Source of the DNA: Dehalococcoidia bacterium
GTDB lineage: Bacteria > Chloroflexota > Dehalococcoidia > GIF9 > AB-539-J10
Reading direction: 5' to 3'
NCBI GenBank assembly: GCA_003567655.1
Contig: PWZA01000057.1
Coordinates: 1-40,470 of the forward strand
Length of the DNA: 40,470 nucleotides
How positions within the stretch are numbered: the first letter of the stretch is position 1; every line of letters starts with the position of its first letter. Position numbers and translations under genes: made by a program. Positions 1 through 8,596 of the stretch are shown in pieces. Under the pieces are notes generated by a model. That model was not told the origin of the DNA, ran no database searches, and was given only the letters and a program-made list of their open reading frames with translations.

Positions 1-124
1 GCGAGCAGCAAGCGATAAGAGCAGACAGATGACGGCTGATTATCGGTAAACTCCTGTGATCTGTTCAGTGACTCGGTCAACTACTCAAACCCCGGTTTAT
101 CGCCGGAAGCCGGAAGCATTCTTC

Positions 125-598
125 TCACCATCCTCTGGTTGCCCGACCTCCTTTTAAGGGCCCTTCTATATCCGAGGTTATCCAGCCACCATAGAAATCA
201 CCCTCTTGAGTTTGGACGAACTGACCGTCAACATAGCAAGCATCTACCCGGCCCGGGTAGAAGGCAATATGATCCTTGATTGACTCATATCCGCTAGCAG
301 GATTGTGGTAGCTCCAGGCAGCATCCACGGCAGTCCTGTCGCCCAATCTTAGCTTATAGTACACTGCCCGACCCTTGAACTCACAGTAAATCGTACGACC
401 TGACTGTGACAAGAACTGCGTTTGCACTTCTCCAGGCGGAATGTAGTAGACGGGGGGATGACTAGTCTCAAGGACCCGTACTGACCTGTTGGTTTCTGCT
501 ATGACGGTGTCGTTGAAGACCACACGTATCTGCCTGTAGGACCGCTCTACACGTGGCGGTCTCGGATAGTCCCACACCGATTGTCTACTCTGTCCCAT
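125..598 (-). CDS. DUF427 domain protein
   Basis: VWDYPRPPRVE...VRVLETSHPPVYYIP...YCEFKGRAVYY...AWSYHNP...IAFYPGRVD pattern is typical of DUF427. Start placed at the internal Met (MGQSRQ) because the longer ORF overlaps the upstream gene. Confidence 0.8.
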   Translation of the reverse strand: MGQSRQSVWDYPRPPRVERSYRQIRVVFNDTVIAETNRSVRVLETSHPPVYYIPPGEVQTQFLSQSGRTIYCEFKGRAVYYKLRLGDRTAVDAAWSYHNPASGYESIKDHIAFYPGRVDACYVDGQFVQTQEGDFYGGWITSDIEGPLKGGRATRGW

Positions 599-671
599 GG
601 ATAGAGTGTTCCATATGACTCCATCAACAACTGGACACGGCCGGCAGTTTCTTGATGCTAATGAGCCTTCC

Positions 672-1049
672 TTATGTTCCATCTCCTGCCAAGGGCAGTA
701 CCTTCTCAACGTTGAAGAAGACTGCGTAGCGCCCATAGCGTCCGTAGTGTGAGTAGCCACATTTGCCGGCGATGTCTCTTATAAGCTCCTCGTTCTCTTC
801 CTCTTTGATCTTCTTAAGGTAAAGTCTTTTCCCTGTATAGCCTTCACCTTCCTCCATGAAGAGGTATACCGCCCAGGGATTGGATTGCAGGTTCTCATGG
901 GTTAATCGCTCGGCCATTATGAACACCGCTGTCTTATGATCCATGAAGAGCGGCCGGCCATATAGGGCTGCTGTCACCTTTCCCGTAGAGTCGGCCGTCG
1001 CCAGGACGCCGCGGCCCTTATTCTGTTCGAAATAGTTATTGAGATTCAT
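672..1049 (-). CDS. pyridoxamine 5'-phosphate oxidase-like (FMN-binding split barrel) protein
   Basis: MNLNNYFEQNKGRGVLATADSTGKVTAALYGRPLFMDHKTAVFIMAERLTHENLQSNPWAVYLF resembles the PPOX-like split barrel. Confidence 0.7.
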   Translation of the reverse strand: MNLNNYFEQNKGRGVLATADSTGKVTAALYGRPLFMDHKTAVFIMAERLTHENLQSNPWAVYLFMEEGEGYTGKRLYLKKIKEEENEELIRDIAGKCGYSHYGRYGRYAVFFNVEKVLPLAGDGT

Positions 1050-1545
1050 CTTTGACTCCTTTCAGAACCTGCTTGCTGTCGATGCTCTAACTGTGCTGAA
1101 CACATGCACTCAGGTAGTTTTGCCAGTCAAATATCCTTTGGCATGATGCTCACAGAGACCATATCTGAGGCCTTACTGTAGTATCCTGATCCTGCTTCAG
1201 CATCCAGCCTGTACGCCATGTTATATGCGTCACCTTGAGCTGTCAACATTGTCAAGGCTTATCTGGCCTTCCACGGGAACTAGCGAACAGGCATCGGCGA
1301 TAATGGCTTAACCGGAGATCTACCTACACCAGACCAATCTGAAACGTGATATGTGATCACAAGTAACTCGGGGTATTTTCAACACTAGGCATTGGCCGCC
1401 AGGATTCATCCTGTGACCTGGTATTCCGATACGCTGAGCACCGAATAGCTGCATCTGTCCCAGGTCCTTCGTAGCGAGTTCAGCTGTTTCAGTATCCGTT
1501 ACAGAACGATGCTGACTTCGTTGACGTCGCACACGGCAGTCTGGG

Positions 1546-2400
1546 TCAGCGTCTTGGCCGCCGTCTGAACAACGACAAAACCCACAAGAACCCAATTACA
1601 CCGAGAAAGGAATAGGGTCGGTAGGCGACTCCCCGGCCGGCTACGCTAACGGCCGTCACCGGGTCGGGAGGAGGTGTTAACGGAGCTGTTGCTTCTATGG
1701 GTATTTGGTAAGCCGGCACCTCGGTAGAGATCTCGTAGGCAGCTATCCTGGCATTGATGTACTGTTTGGGTGCCCAGCCCAGTGGGTTGTTTCTACCGGT
1801 AGCCTCAGCCCAGATCCAGCCTGGCTCACCGTCCAGCTCAAAAAAAGCCGTTGCCTTTCTGTAGTCGGGTAGATGAACGAGCAGCGCAGTATGACCCGGA
1901 ACAAGCACAACAGCACAACGAAATCCGGCAGCCCTGTACATAACCGCCAACAACACCGTCACGTCTTCACAATCACCATAGCTGATCTCATCACCGACAA
2001 TAGCTGTGGCCAGTTCGTCGGCATTCTGGGCAAATTCCTCTCTTCCAGTTCGAGCTATATCAGATCTGTATCTCACCCCGTCACGGACAAAGTGAAATAT
2101 GGCCTCTGCTCTCAGCAGTGGATCCGAGTATTCGGTGGCAATCTGCTCACCCAAACTATAGGCCAGATCAGTATTCTCGTCCAAGCTCTGGAACACTATG
2201 GCCGGACGAAATCCTGTCTCAGTTATCTGATAGAAGCCGTCCTCGCCGAAGGCTCTGGTTCTACATATCGCCCAGTCGTCAAAAACATGGCTGTCCCTTT
2301 CGTAGAAACCCTCAGACGGGAATGCCGAGGCGTAACTGGCGGTCGCCACCGCTACTAACAGTACGACTATTAGGATCAGTACGACCCTGATACTGCTCAT
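1546..2400 (-). CDS. Transglutaminase-like cysteine protease domain protein, membrane/secreted
   Basis: N-terminal hydrophobic segment; YGDCEDVTVLLAVMYRAAGFRCAVVLVPGHTALLV carries the transglutaminase-like Cys/His context; C-terminal TM segment. Confidence 0.7.
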   Translation of the reverse strand: MSSIRVVLILIVVLLVAVATASYASAFPSEGFYERDSHVFDDWAICRTRAFGEDGFYQITETGFRPAIVFQSLDENTDLAYSLGEQIATEYSDPLLRAEAIFHFVRDGVRYRSDIARTGREEFAQNADELATAIVGDEISYGDCEDVTVLLAVMYRAAGFRCAVVLVPGHTALLVHLPDYRKATAFFELDGEPGWIWAEATGRNNPLGWAPKQYINARIAAYEISTEVPAYQIPIEATAPLTPPPDPVTAVSVAGRGVAYRPYSFLGVIGFLWVLSLFRRRPRR

Positions 2401-2882
2401 AACGGTCCGGTGAGTGCGGCATTGAGTATCAAACCAAAGAAGAGGAGATAGCCGAAGACATGTATTCCTGCCGCCACAGGGTCTTCCTTGATGCTACCAA
2501 ACGGTATCTTGGGCGTCAGCCTATCTACTATATAGAATAGGGCTGCCCCGAGAAGCAAGCTTATTAAAAAGGCCACAGCTAGTAATGCCCATGACCTGAA
2601 ATCGAATATGTACCACACTATCGGAGCTGTGACCGCAGTCAGCGCTGTAATAGCGCCGTGAATAACAAGGCCAATCAGGATGAAAAAGCCCGCCAAGAAG
2701 AACCCGACAGCCACCGGGTTCTCGCCTATGCGCTCGCGATGAGCTATGTGAGGAGTGAGAGCATCCAGGGCTCTGACTCCAAGCCATGCCAGAAGAACAG
2801 ATACTAATACGAGCAACACAGCTTTGGCCAGCCATATCAGAGTGATTACCCAGAAAGGGAGTGCTAAACCCACTTCTTGCAT
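2397..2882 (-). CDS. DUF350 family membrane protein
   Basis: Several hydrophobic helices with the repeated ENPVAVGFFLAGFFILIGLVIHG / EDPVAAGIHVFGYLLFFGLILN pattern of DUF350. Stop overlaps the next start (ATGA). Confidence 0.7.
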   Translation of the reverse strand: MQEVGLALPFWVITLIWLAKAVLLVLVSVLLAWLGVRALDALTPHIAHRERIGENPVAVGFFLAGFFILIGLVIHGAITALTAVTAPIVWYIFDFRSWALLAVAFLISLLLGAALFYIVDRLTPKIPFGSIKEDPVAAGIHVFGYLLFFGLILNAALTGPL

Positions 2883-2960
2883 GTCGATGCCTCCTTTGTA
2901 GAAAGTGTAACACTTTCTTGTCTCTGGTGTCCTGCCTCATGCTGCGGCCTGGCAGAAGAA

Positions 2961-3065
2961 TAGGGACACGTCCATTTTCTTACCGCATGTCGCCGGTCAC
3001 TCTGGGTGAGAGGTGATCGGCCTTCAATAAGTATGCGCTGTTATAGAAAAATGGACGTGTCCCTA
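2961..3065. repeat. Imperfect 20-21 bp inverted repeat flanking about 64 bp (MITE/REPIN-like)
   Basis: Left arm tagggacacgtccattttct (2961-2980); right arm agaaaaatggacgtgtcccta (3045-3065) is its reverse complement with one extra A. Confidence 0.75.
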
Positions 3066-3182
3066 CTTACCCTGAGGGTTCCGTCCGAGCTGAACTCTCT
3101 GCACCGTATGACCGCAGGTGATTGAATGGCTAACGTGAACCCGAGCCTGAAGGCTCTGTACTCTGTCGCTTCTAGCTACCGG

Positions 3183-3773
3183 TCAGAGATCCGCAAAGAC
3201 CTGTGGGGCTATCTCCTTGACTATCTGCCGTATCTCGTCGGCGACAGCCCGGAACTCAGGAAGTGCTCGCTTCGATGTACGTAGCTTGATGATGTGGCGG
3301 ATCTCGCGGAAATTCCAGGTGCAGATTATCTGGGTCTCACAGGCGTTGGGAAGGACATAGCGGGCGATCTCCGCCTTGACTCCTCCATCCAGCAGGTCGT
3401 CGTAGGCCTGCCAGCACGAAAGCATCGCCTCTTGGAATCGCTGATGAGCGGCGGCATCATCCCTGATCTCGGGTGGCTCGACGTAACGTGGCTCACTTTC
3501 CTTGACATAACGCTGGCTTCTCTGGCTGTAACTGGCCAATCTGTGCCTGACAAGTTCATGGGTGAGGACGCGGCTGGCTCGTATGTAGAAAGTAGCGCAG
3601 GCGTGCTCGACCATCGACTCGTGTCCGATCTTCAGCCACTTCTCGATACGGTCGGGCGTACTGCCTGTCTTGTCCTGTGTATCCCAGCACAGCCTGCCGG
3701 CCGTCTCTATCAGCCTCTCGGAATCGGGGGTAACGGCAAGTAGCTTAACCTCTATATCGTAGCTATCGGGCAT
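3183..3773 (-). CDS. thyX: Flavin-dependent thymidylate synthase
   Basis: ThyX signature RHRLASYSQRSQRYV (RHRxxSxxxxSxRY), plus HACATFYIRASRVLTHELVRHR. Confidence 0.95.
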   Translation of the reverse strand: MPDSYDIEVKLLAVTPDSERLIETAGRLCWDTQDKTGSTPDRIEKWLKIGHESMVEHACATFYIRASRVLTHELVRHRLASYSQRSQRYVKESEPRYVEPPEIRDDAAAHQRFQEAMLSCWQAYDDLLDGGVKAEIARYVLPNACETQIICTWNFREIRHIIKLRTSKRALPEFRAVADEIRQIVKEIAPQVFADL

Positions 3774-3800
3774 CGCCTTCCCGCAAAGTGCAATTCTTAG

Positions 3801-3876
3801 TGGCGTCCCTGGAGGGATTCGAACCCCCGACCCGCTGCTTAGAAGGCAGCCGCTCTATCCACTGAGCTACAGGGAC
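3801..3876 (-). tRNA. tRNA-Arg (anticodon UCU), CCA encoded
   Basis: Reverse complement GTCCCTGTAGCTCAGTGGATAGAGCGGCTGCCTTCTAAGCAGCGGGTCGGGGGTTCGAATCCCTCCAGGGACGCCA folds as a cloverleaf; anticodon loop CTTCTAA gives TCT. Confidence 0.95.
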
Positions 3877-3929
3877 GATCACGTTAAGTATAACATGACG
3901 GGAGTTGTATGATAAGAACAGTATGGGAA

Positions 3930-4049
3930 TCAGTCTTTGTGTGCCTGTTCTACGTGCTTCTGCCAGCACTCTTCATGCACATAGACGGCACATCTGGCGC
4001 AGTAGTAGATTCGGGCTCTGGCGTCTTTGTCACAGACGGGACATTTCAT
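3930..4049 (-). CDS. 39-aa zinc-ribbon-like miniprotein (not in the supplied ORF track)
   Basis: MKCPVCDKDARARIYYCARCAVYVHEECWQKHVEQAHKD*. ATG overlaps the FmdB stop codon (TGATG); two CxxC pairs plus CW..HV..AH. Confidence 0.65.
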   Translation of the reverse strand: MKCPVCDKDARARIYYCARCAVYVHEECWQKHVEQAHKD

Positions 4050-4294
4050 CAGTCACTACCTCCGCTGTCTGTTGCTCGTTTTGCCGATGCTGTGGCTTCG
4101 GATCTTCCTTCGCTTCCGCCTCTCGAGTCGGTGACATAGAACCCCGGTCCTTTGAACACTATGGGAACCGGGCAGAACACACGACGGGCAACTCCTTTGC
4201 ACTCGGGGCAATCGGCTACCGGTTGGTCATTGAAGCTCTGCCTCAGGTCAAACTGCCGTTCGCAGCTCAGGCATCGATACTGATAAGTAGGCAT
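4049..4294 (-). CDS. FmdB-family zinc ribbon regulatory-like protein
   Basis: MPTYQYRCLSCERQFDLRQSFNDQPVADCPECKG...FKGPGFYVTDSR is a classic FmdB/CxxC_CxxC_SSSS pattern. Confidence 0.9.
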   Translation of the reverse strand: MPTYQYRCLSCERQFDLRQSFNDQPVADCPECKGVARRVFCPVPIVFKGPGFYVTDSRGGSEGRSEATASAKRATDSGGSD

Positions 4295-4306
4295 GTATGC
4301 TCTCCT

Positions 4307-4606
4307 TTATTCCAGCAGAGGCGCTGTTTGCTCCTCTGAACTCTCTTCATCTGCAGTCTGGGTCTCAGAGACCTGTTCCTCCGCCTCCTGTGCCTCAGGT
4401 GTCTCTGTCTCCGAGGCCTGCACCTCTACCTTGCTCTCTCTTGGTATGAACTCGCCATCGAGGTTGACAGTACCCATCTCAAAGGGCGGCGGATGCGCCT
4501 GCACTACATGCTGGTCCCAGCAGTAGGCGTGCACAAAGGCACCACACGAGCAATGGAAAGCGACCCTGTCAAAGAGCAACGGGTTTCCGCATACGGTGCA
4601 GTTCAT
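4307..4606 (-). CDS. Small zinc-binding protein with acidic C-terminal tail
   Basis: MNCTVCGNPLLFDRVAFHCSCGAFVHAYCWDQHVVQAH, then a Glu/Ser/Thr-rich tail. RBS aggaggta upstream and a CIRCE-like element just 5'. Confidence 0.7.
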   Translation of the reverse strand: MNCTVCGNPLLFDRVAFHCSCGAFVHAYCWDQHVVQAHPPPFEMGTVNLDGEFIPRESKVEVQASETETPEAQEAEEQVSETQTADEESSEEQTAPLLE

Positions 4607-4622
4607 TTAAGTACCTCCTCGA

Positions 4623-4649
4623 TTAGCACTCTTGATATCGAAGTGCTAA
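4623..4649 (-). promoter_or_regulatory. CIRCE-like element (candidate HrcA operator)
   Basis: TTAGCACTC-TTGATATCG-AAGTGCTAA: matches TTAGCACTC-N9-GAGTGCTAA with one mismatch, 17 nt upstream of the ATG at 4606. Confidence 0.85.
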
Positions 4650-4738
4650 TTATAGCGCTCTGTGATGGTTTCAGCAAGCTTGCGATCTCACTTATTACTA
4701 TTATGGCCGATGCTAAACCGTTGTTGATACTGGCGCAT

Positions 4739-6073
4739 CTAGCTCAGGTTCCGTAAGCGTGGAATGAAGGCTAAGGTCAGAATCGATAATAGGGCCAAAA
4801 CCATGGCAAACCCGCCGATGACCATTTGCACGCCTATGACCTCGGTTAGTAGCGCTGCGCCGAAGCCGCAAAAACCCATCAGCCCGATCTCCATCATGAA
4901 AATGCTCATCACCCGTCCCCGATACTCGTTCAGAGAGTAGTCCTGTAGCACAGCCGTGGCGAGAGCTATCAGCCCCGTCTGTGCCAGCCCCACGAATACC
5001 AGCAGGGCCAACGATAGATACCACGACTCAGAGAAGGCAAAGGCTATCAGGGCAAGCGCGAAACAGACGGCGCTGATTATGAGCAGGAGTCCTCGCCTGC
5101 GGTCAGGCAGCGAAGCAAGAAGGAGGGAGCCTGCGATAGAGCCGATGCCGATCAACATCATCATGAGTCCCAGTCCTGCTTCGCCGACATCCAGAATGTC
5201 TGTAGCCACGATGGGCATCAGAGTCATGTAGGGGGTGGCGAGCAGGATGGCAATAAGGGCGAAGACCAGGATGACCCGGACAACGGGCTCGCGCCGAACA
5301 TAGTTTAGGCCCTGTTTGATGTTCGCCAGAGCCCCCTGACCGGCCAGGGCCGTCGGGGCGGTGCGGGGCAGGAAGGGGATGATCATGGATGAGGCAAAGT
5401 AGAGGCCTGCTATTACATAGTAGGCATTGGCATAGCCAAAGTCTTCAACAATGAAGCCCGCCAGGGCAGGACCGATTGCACGCATACCGGCCATTGCCAG
5501 AGTATTCAGGGAGACGGCGTTTAAGATGCTCTCTCCGCCAACGATCTCGTAGAGCATCACCTGCCGTGAAGGCATCATAAGGGACATGACCGTTCCCTGG
5601 AACGCCGCGGCCATAATAAGTATCCACCAGGAGCCCCCGTCATCGGAGCTCAGATAGCCAGTGGTAAGGGACAGGGCGATACCCAGCGAGATCATGGTTG
5701 AGACAAGCTGTCCGGCGAGTATGACGTGATTCTTCTGCACGCGGTCTGCGATCACGCCGCCGAAGAGCGAGAAGAAGAGCATAGGGCCAGCGAGAGCCAG
5801 AGACTTCAGCCCTAATATGGTAGGGGACTGTGTCAAGCGCCAGATCAGCATATTGCGCGCCATCACCTCCATATTCATGCCCGCGGTGTAACCTGTCATG
5901 CTGCCCAGGTAGAGTCTGTAGGCGGGGTTCTTCAATGAGGTGAAGGTTTGCAGGTTGCGCAGAGAAAACCCTTCCTTCCCGACTTTTTGCCCTGTACCCC
6001 CCTCGGTAGCCGGGTCTCTGCCGCTTCCCATCCCTGGGCTCGTTGAATTGTCTGCGTCGTTCTTCTCGGGCAT
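4739..6073 (-). CDS. MFS transporter
   Basis: 444 aa with about 12 hydrophobic segments; FSLFGGVIADRVQKNHVILAGQ and SLPDRRRG resemble MFS cytoplasmic loop motifs. Confidence 0.85.
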   Translation of the reverse strand: MPEKNDADNSTSPGMGSGRDPATEGGTGQKVGKEGFSLRNLQTFTSLKNPAYRLYLGSMTGYTAGMNMEVMARNMLIWRLTQSPTILGLKSLALAGPMLFFSLFGGVIADRVQKNHVILAGQLVSTMISLGIALSLTTGYLSSDDGGSWWILIMAAAFQGTVMSLMMPSRQVMLYEIVGGESILNAVSLNTLAMAGMRAIGPALAGFIVEDFGYANAYYVIAGLYFASSMIIPFLPRTAPTALAGQGALANIKQGLNYVRREPVVRVILVFALIAILLATPYMTLMPIVATDILDVGEAGLGLMMMLIGIGSIAGSLLLASLPDRRRGLLLIISAVCFALALIAFAFSESWYLSLALLVFVGLAQTGLIALATAVLQDYSLNEYRGRVMSIFMMEIGLMGFCGFGAALLTEVIGVQMVIGGFAMVLALLSILTLAFIPRLRNLS

Positions 6074-6348
6074 TCTTGCTCAGTCTTCCGGGGAGAGAGG
6101 GATAGGCGGTTCTGCTATGGGGTGGGGCTCCCAACAAGATTTGGGTGCCCGCAGTGCGTTTCGTCCTGGAGCAGGGTAAGCCTGTGATAGTTATCCGGTT
6201 TATCCAGATTGTCGATGCATAGTATAGCACCACCGGCAGTGTTACGCACCTTTCCCCTTACTGGCTGATCGGTGATATAGGACAAGACACGAACGAGTAC
6301 ATCTGGTTGACAATCGCGTTCAGCAGCCGCTAATATGGACTGCGTCCA

Positions 6349-7383
6349 ATGAGCATCGAGCACATCCTGCCTGATTCTTGCACATCTCATCATGAGGCAT
6401 TGCGATTAGAGCTGGAGAAGATCATCGGCAGCAGCGCTTCGGCACTGACCGGTATGCTGCGATATCATATGGGCTGGCAGGATGAGCAGGGTTCTCCCTG
6501 CAGGGGAGAGTCGGGTAAGCTCATCCGTCCCGCGCTCTGTCTTCTTAGCTGCCAGGCGGTAGGTGGCGACATATCACGTGTGATACCGGCCGCCGCAGCC
6601 CTGGAACTGATCCATAATTTCTCGTTGATCCATGATGATATACAGGATGCCAGCAATGAGCGTCACCACCGACCGACTGTGTGGAAACTGTGGGGGACAC
6701 CCCAAGCGATAAATGCCGGCGATGCCATGTTCGCGCTTGCATATCGGGCTATGCTTGGACTAAGAGAGACGGGAACGGCTGATGAGAAGATCGCGTTTTC
6801 GGCGAAGATGCTCAGCATGGCCTGTTTGGAGCTTTGCGAGGGACAGTGCCTGGACCTTCAATACGAGAACCTTCTTGATGTTACCGTCGAGGGCTACCTT
6901 GACATGGTGAAGAAGAAGACAGCAGCGCTGCTTGCCGTGTCGGCTTCTCTGGGAGCATATACGGGCGGTGCGCGCGATGAGTTGGTTGACAAGTTCCACC
7001 TATTTGGCAAAGAACTGGGCATCGCATTTCAGATCCAGGATGACATAATGGGCATCTGGGGAATGGAGGAAGGCAGCGGCAAATCGCCCGGTGACATACG
7101 GCAGCGGAAGAAGACTCTTCCCGTGGTTTACGCATTGCAGCATGGCGTGGGTGGAGGAAGAGAGAGACTTGAGATGCTTTACGGGCAGGAGTCCATCGCA
7201 ACCGAAGATGTGCCGGAGGTTAAGCGACTGCTGGGTGAGTTCGGCGCCAGAGACTATGCCGAGGACCTAGCCGAGCGGCATTACTGCAAAGCCCTGGCGC
7301 TACTGGAAGCCACCGGGCTCGACCCCTCCAAGACAGCTCCACTTAGAGAGATGGCCTCTTTTCTGCTGCAGCGCGATTTCTAG
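6349..7383 (+). CDS. Polyprenyl (geranylgeranyl/farnesyl) diphosphate synthase
   Basis: GKLIRPALCLLS, LIHNFSLIHDDIQDASNERHHRPTVWKLWG (first Asp-rich motif) and GIAFQIQDDIMGIWG (second). Confidence 0.93.
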   Translation: MSIEHILPDSCTSHHEALRLELEKIIGSSASALTGMLRYHMGWQDEQGSPCRGESGKLIRPALCLLSCQAVGGDISRVIPAAAALELIHNFSLIHDDIQDASNERHHRPTVWKLWGTPQAINAGDAMFALAYRAMLGLRETGTADEKIAFSAKMLSMACLELCEGQCLDLQYENLLDVTVEGYLDMVKKKTAALLAVSASLGAYTGGARDELVDKFHLFGKELGIAFQIQDDIMGIWGMEEGSGKSPGDIRQRKKTLPVVYALQHGVGGGRERLEMLYGQESIATEDVPEVKRLLGEFGARDYAEDLAERHYCKALALLEATGLDPSKTAPLREMASFLLQRDF

Positions 7384-7391
7384 GAGGAAGA

Positions 7392-8582
7392 ATGTCGAAA
7401 AGGACTGTTGAAGACATAGAGGTTGCAGGCAAGAGGGTTCTGCTCAGAGTTGACTTTAACGTTCCGCTGAATACGGATACCGGTGCCATTGGCGACGATA
7501 GCAGAATTCGTGCTTCTATTCCGACCATCGAGTGTCTCGTCGACCGCAGAGCCAGGCTTGTCGTTTGTTCTCACCTGGGACGTCCCAAGGGCAAGGTCGT
7601 TGAGAACCTGCGTATGAGGCCGGTGGCAGAGAGGTTGTCGAAACTAATCGGTAGGCCGGTTGAGACAGCTTCCGATTGTGTAGGTCAGGACGTGGAAGGC
7701 AAGGCTAGCGTGCTTAGAGAGGGTGATATTTTGATGCTGGAGAATCTGCGCTTTCATCCCGAGGAAGAGTCGAACGATCCCCAGTTCGCCGGTAAGCTGG
7801 CCGGACTGGCCGAGATCTATGTCAATGACGCCTTCGGCACCGCTCATCGGGCGCATGCTTCCACGGTTGGAGTGGCGGAACTCCTGCCTGCAGTGGCCGG
7901 CTTTCTGATGGCAAGAGAGCTTGAGGTTATGGGGCGGCTGCTGCATGACCCGGAGAGGCCGTTTGCCTGCCTCATAGGCGGGGCGAAGGTCAGCGACAAG
8001 ATGAAGCTCCTGCAGAACATGTTGAGCAAGGTTGATATGATGTTCGTTGGTGGTGGCATGGCGGCCACTTTCTTGAAGACAAAAGGACATGAAGTCGGGC
8101 TCTCTTTGATGGAGGAGGGTATGCTCGGCCTGGCCGGCCGGTTGCTGCAGGAGGCGCGGAAGCTGGATGTGCAACTTCTGCTACCGATCGATGCAGTTGT
8201 GGCGAAGGAAATCAGGGCCGGAGCTTCAACCGAAGTGGTGCCGTCATCAGGTATTCCGGGGGATACCCATATCGGTGATATAGGCCCGGATTCGATCGAT
8301 CTCTTCTGCAGCAAACTGACAGGTTGCCGCACCATCATATGGAATGGACCTATGGGAATCTATGAGATGACTGAGTTTGCTCAGGGGACAAAGGCTCTGG
8401 CTGGCTTTCTGGCCACTCTCAGCGCCACCACGGTGATCGGCGGTGGTTCTACCGCTGAGGCGGTCCACGAGCTGGGGCTGGTCGACAGGATGAGTCACGT
8501 TTCCACGGGTGGTGGCGCCAGCCTGAAGTTTCTGGAGGGCGCGGTATTGCCTGGAGTAGAGGTCTTGTTGGATAAGGAATAG
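7392..8582 (+). CDS. pgk: Phosphoglycerate kinase
   Basis: KRVLLRVDFNVPL, VVCSHLGRPKG, LENLRFHPEEE, VNDAFGTAHRAHAST, IWNGPMGIYE, VIGGGSTAEAV. Confidence 0.98.
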   Translation: MSKRTVEDIEVAGKRVLLRVDFNVPLNTDTGAIGDDSRIRASIPTIECLVDRRARLVVCSHLGRPKGKVVENLRMRPVAERLSKLIGRPVETASDCVGQDVEGKASVLREGDILMLENLRFHPEEESNDPQFAGKLAGLAEIYVNDAFGTAHRAHASTVGVAELLPAVAGFLMARELEVMGRLLHDPERPFACLIGGAKVSDKMKLLQNMLSKVDMMFVGGGMAATFLKTKGHEVGLSLMEEGMLGLAGRLLQEARKLDVQLLLPIDAVVAKEIRAGASTEVVPSSGIPGDTHIGDIGPDSIDLFCSKLTGCRTIIWNGPMGIYEMTEFAQGTKALAGFLATLSATTVIGGGSTAEAVHELGLVDRMSHVSTGGGASLKFLEGAVLPGVEVLLDKE

Positions 8583-8596
8583 CAGGAGGTCGTGAA

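Noticed and set aside
1320-1595. 91-aa minus-strand ORF upstream of the transglutaminase-like gene
   Set aside because: Overlaps the better-supported 1546..2400 gene, shows no family-like pattern, and its composition looks random.
2521-2940. 139-aa minus-strand ORF
   Set aside because: Shadow frame of the DUF350 gene; no domain signature.
3294-3743. 149-aa plus-strand ORF antisense to thyX
   Set aside because: Antisense shadow; thyX motifs are unambiguous on the other strand.
5640-6233. 197-aa minus-strand ORF overlapping the MFS gene
   Set aside because: Arg-rich shadow translation; the MFS frame carries clear TM segments.
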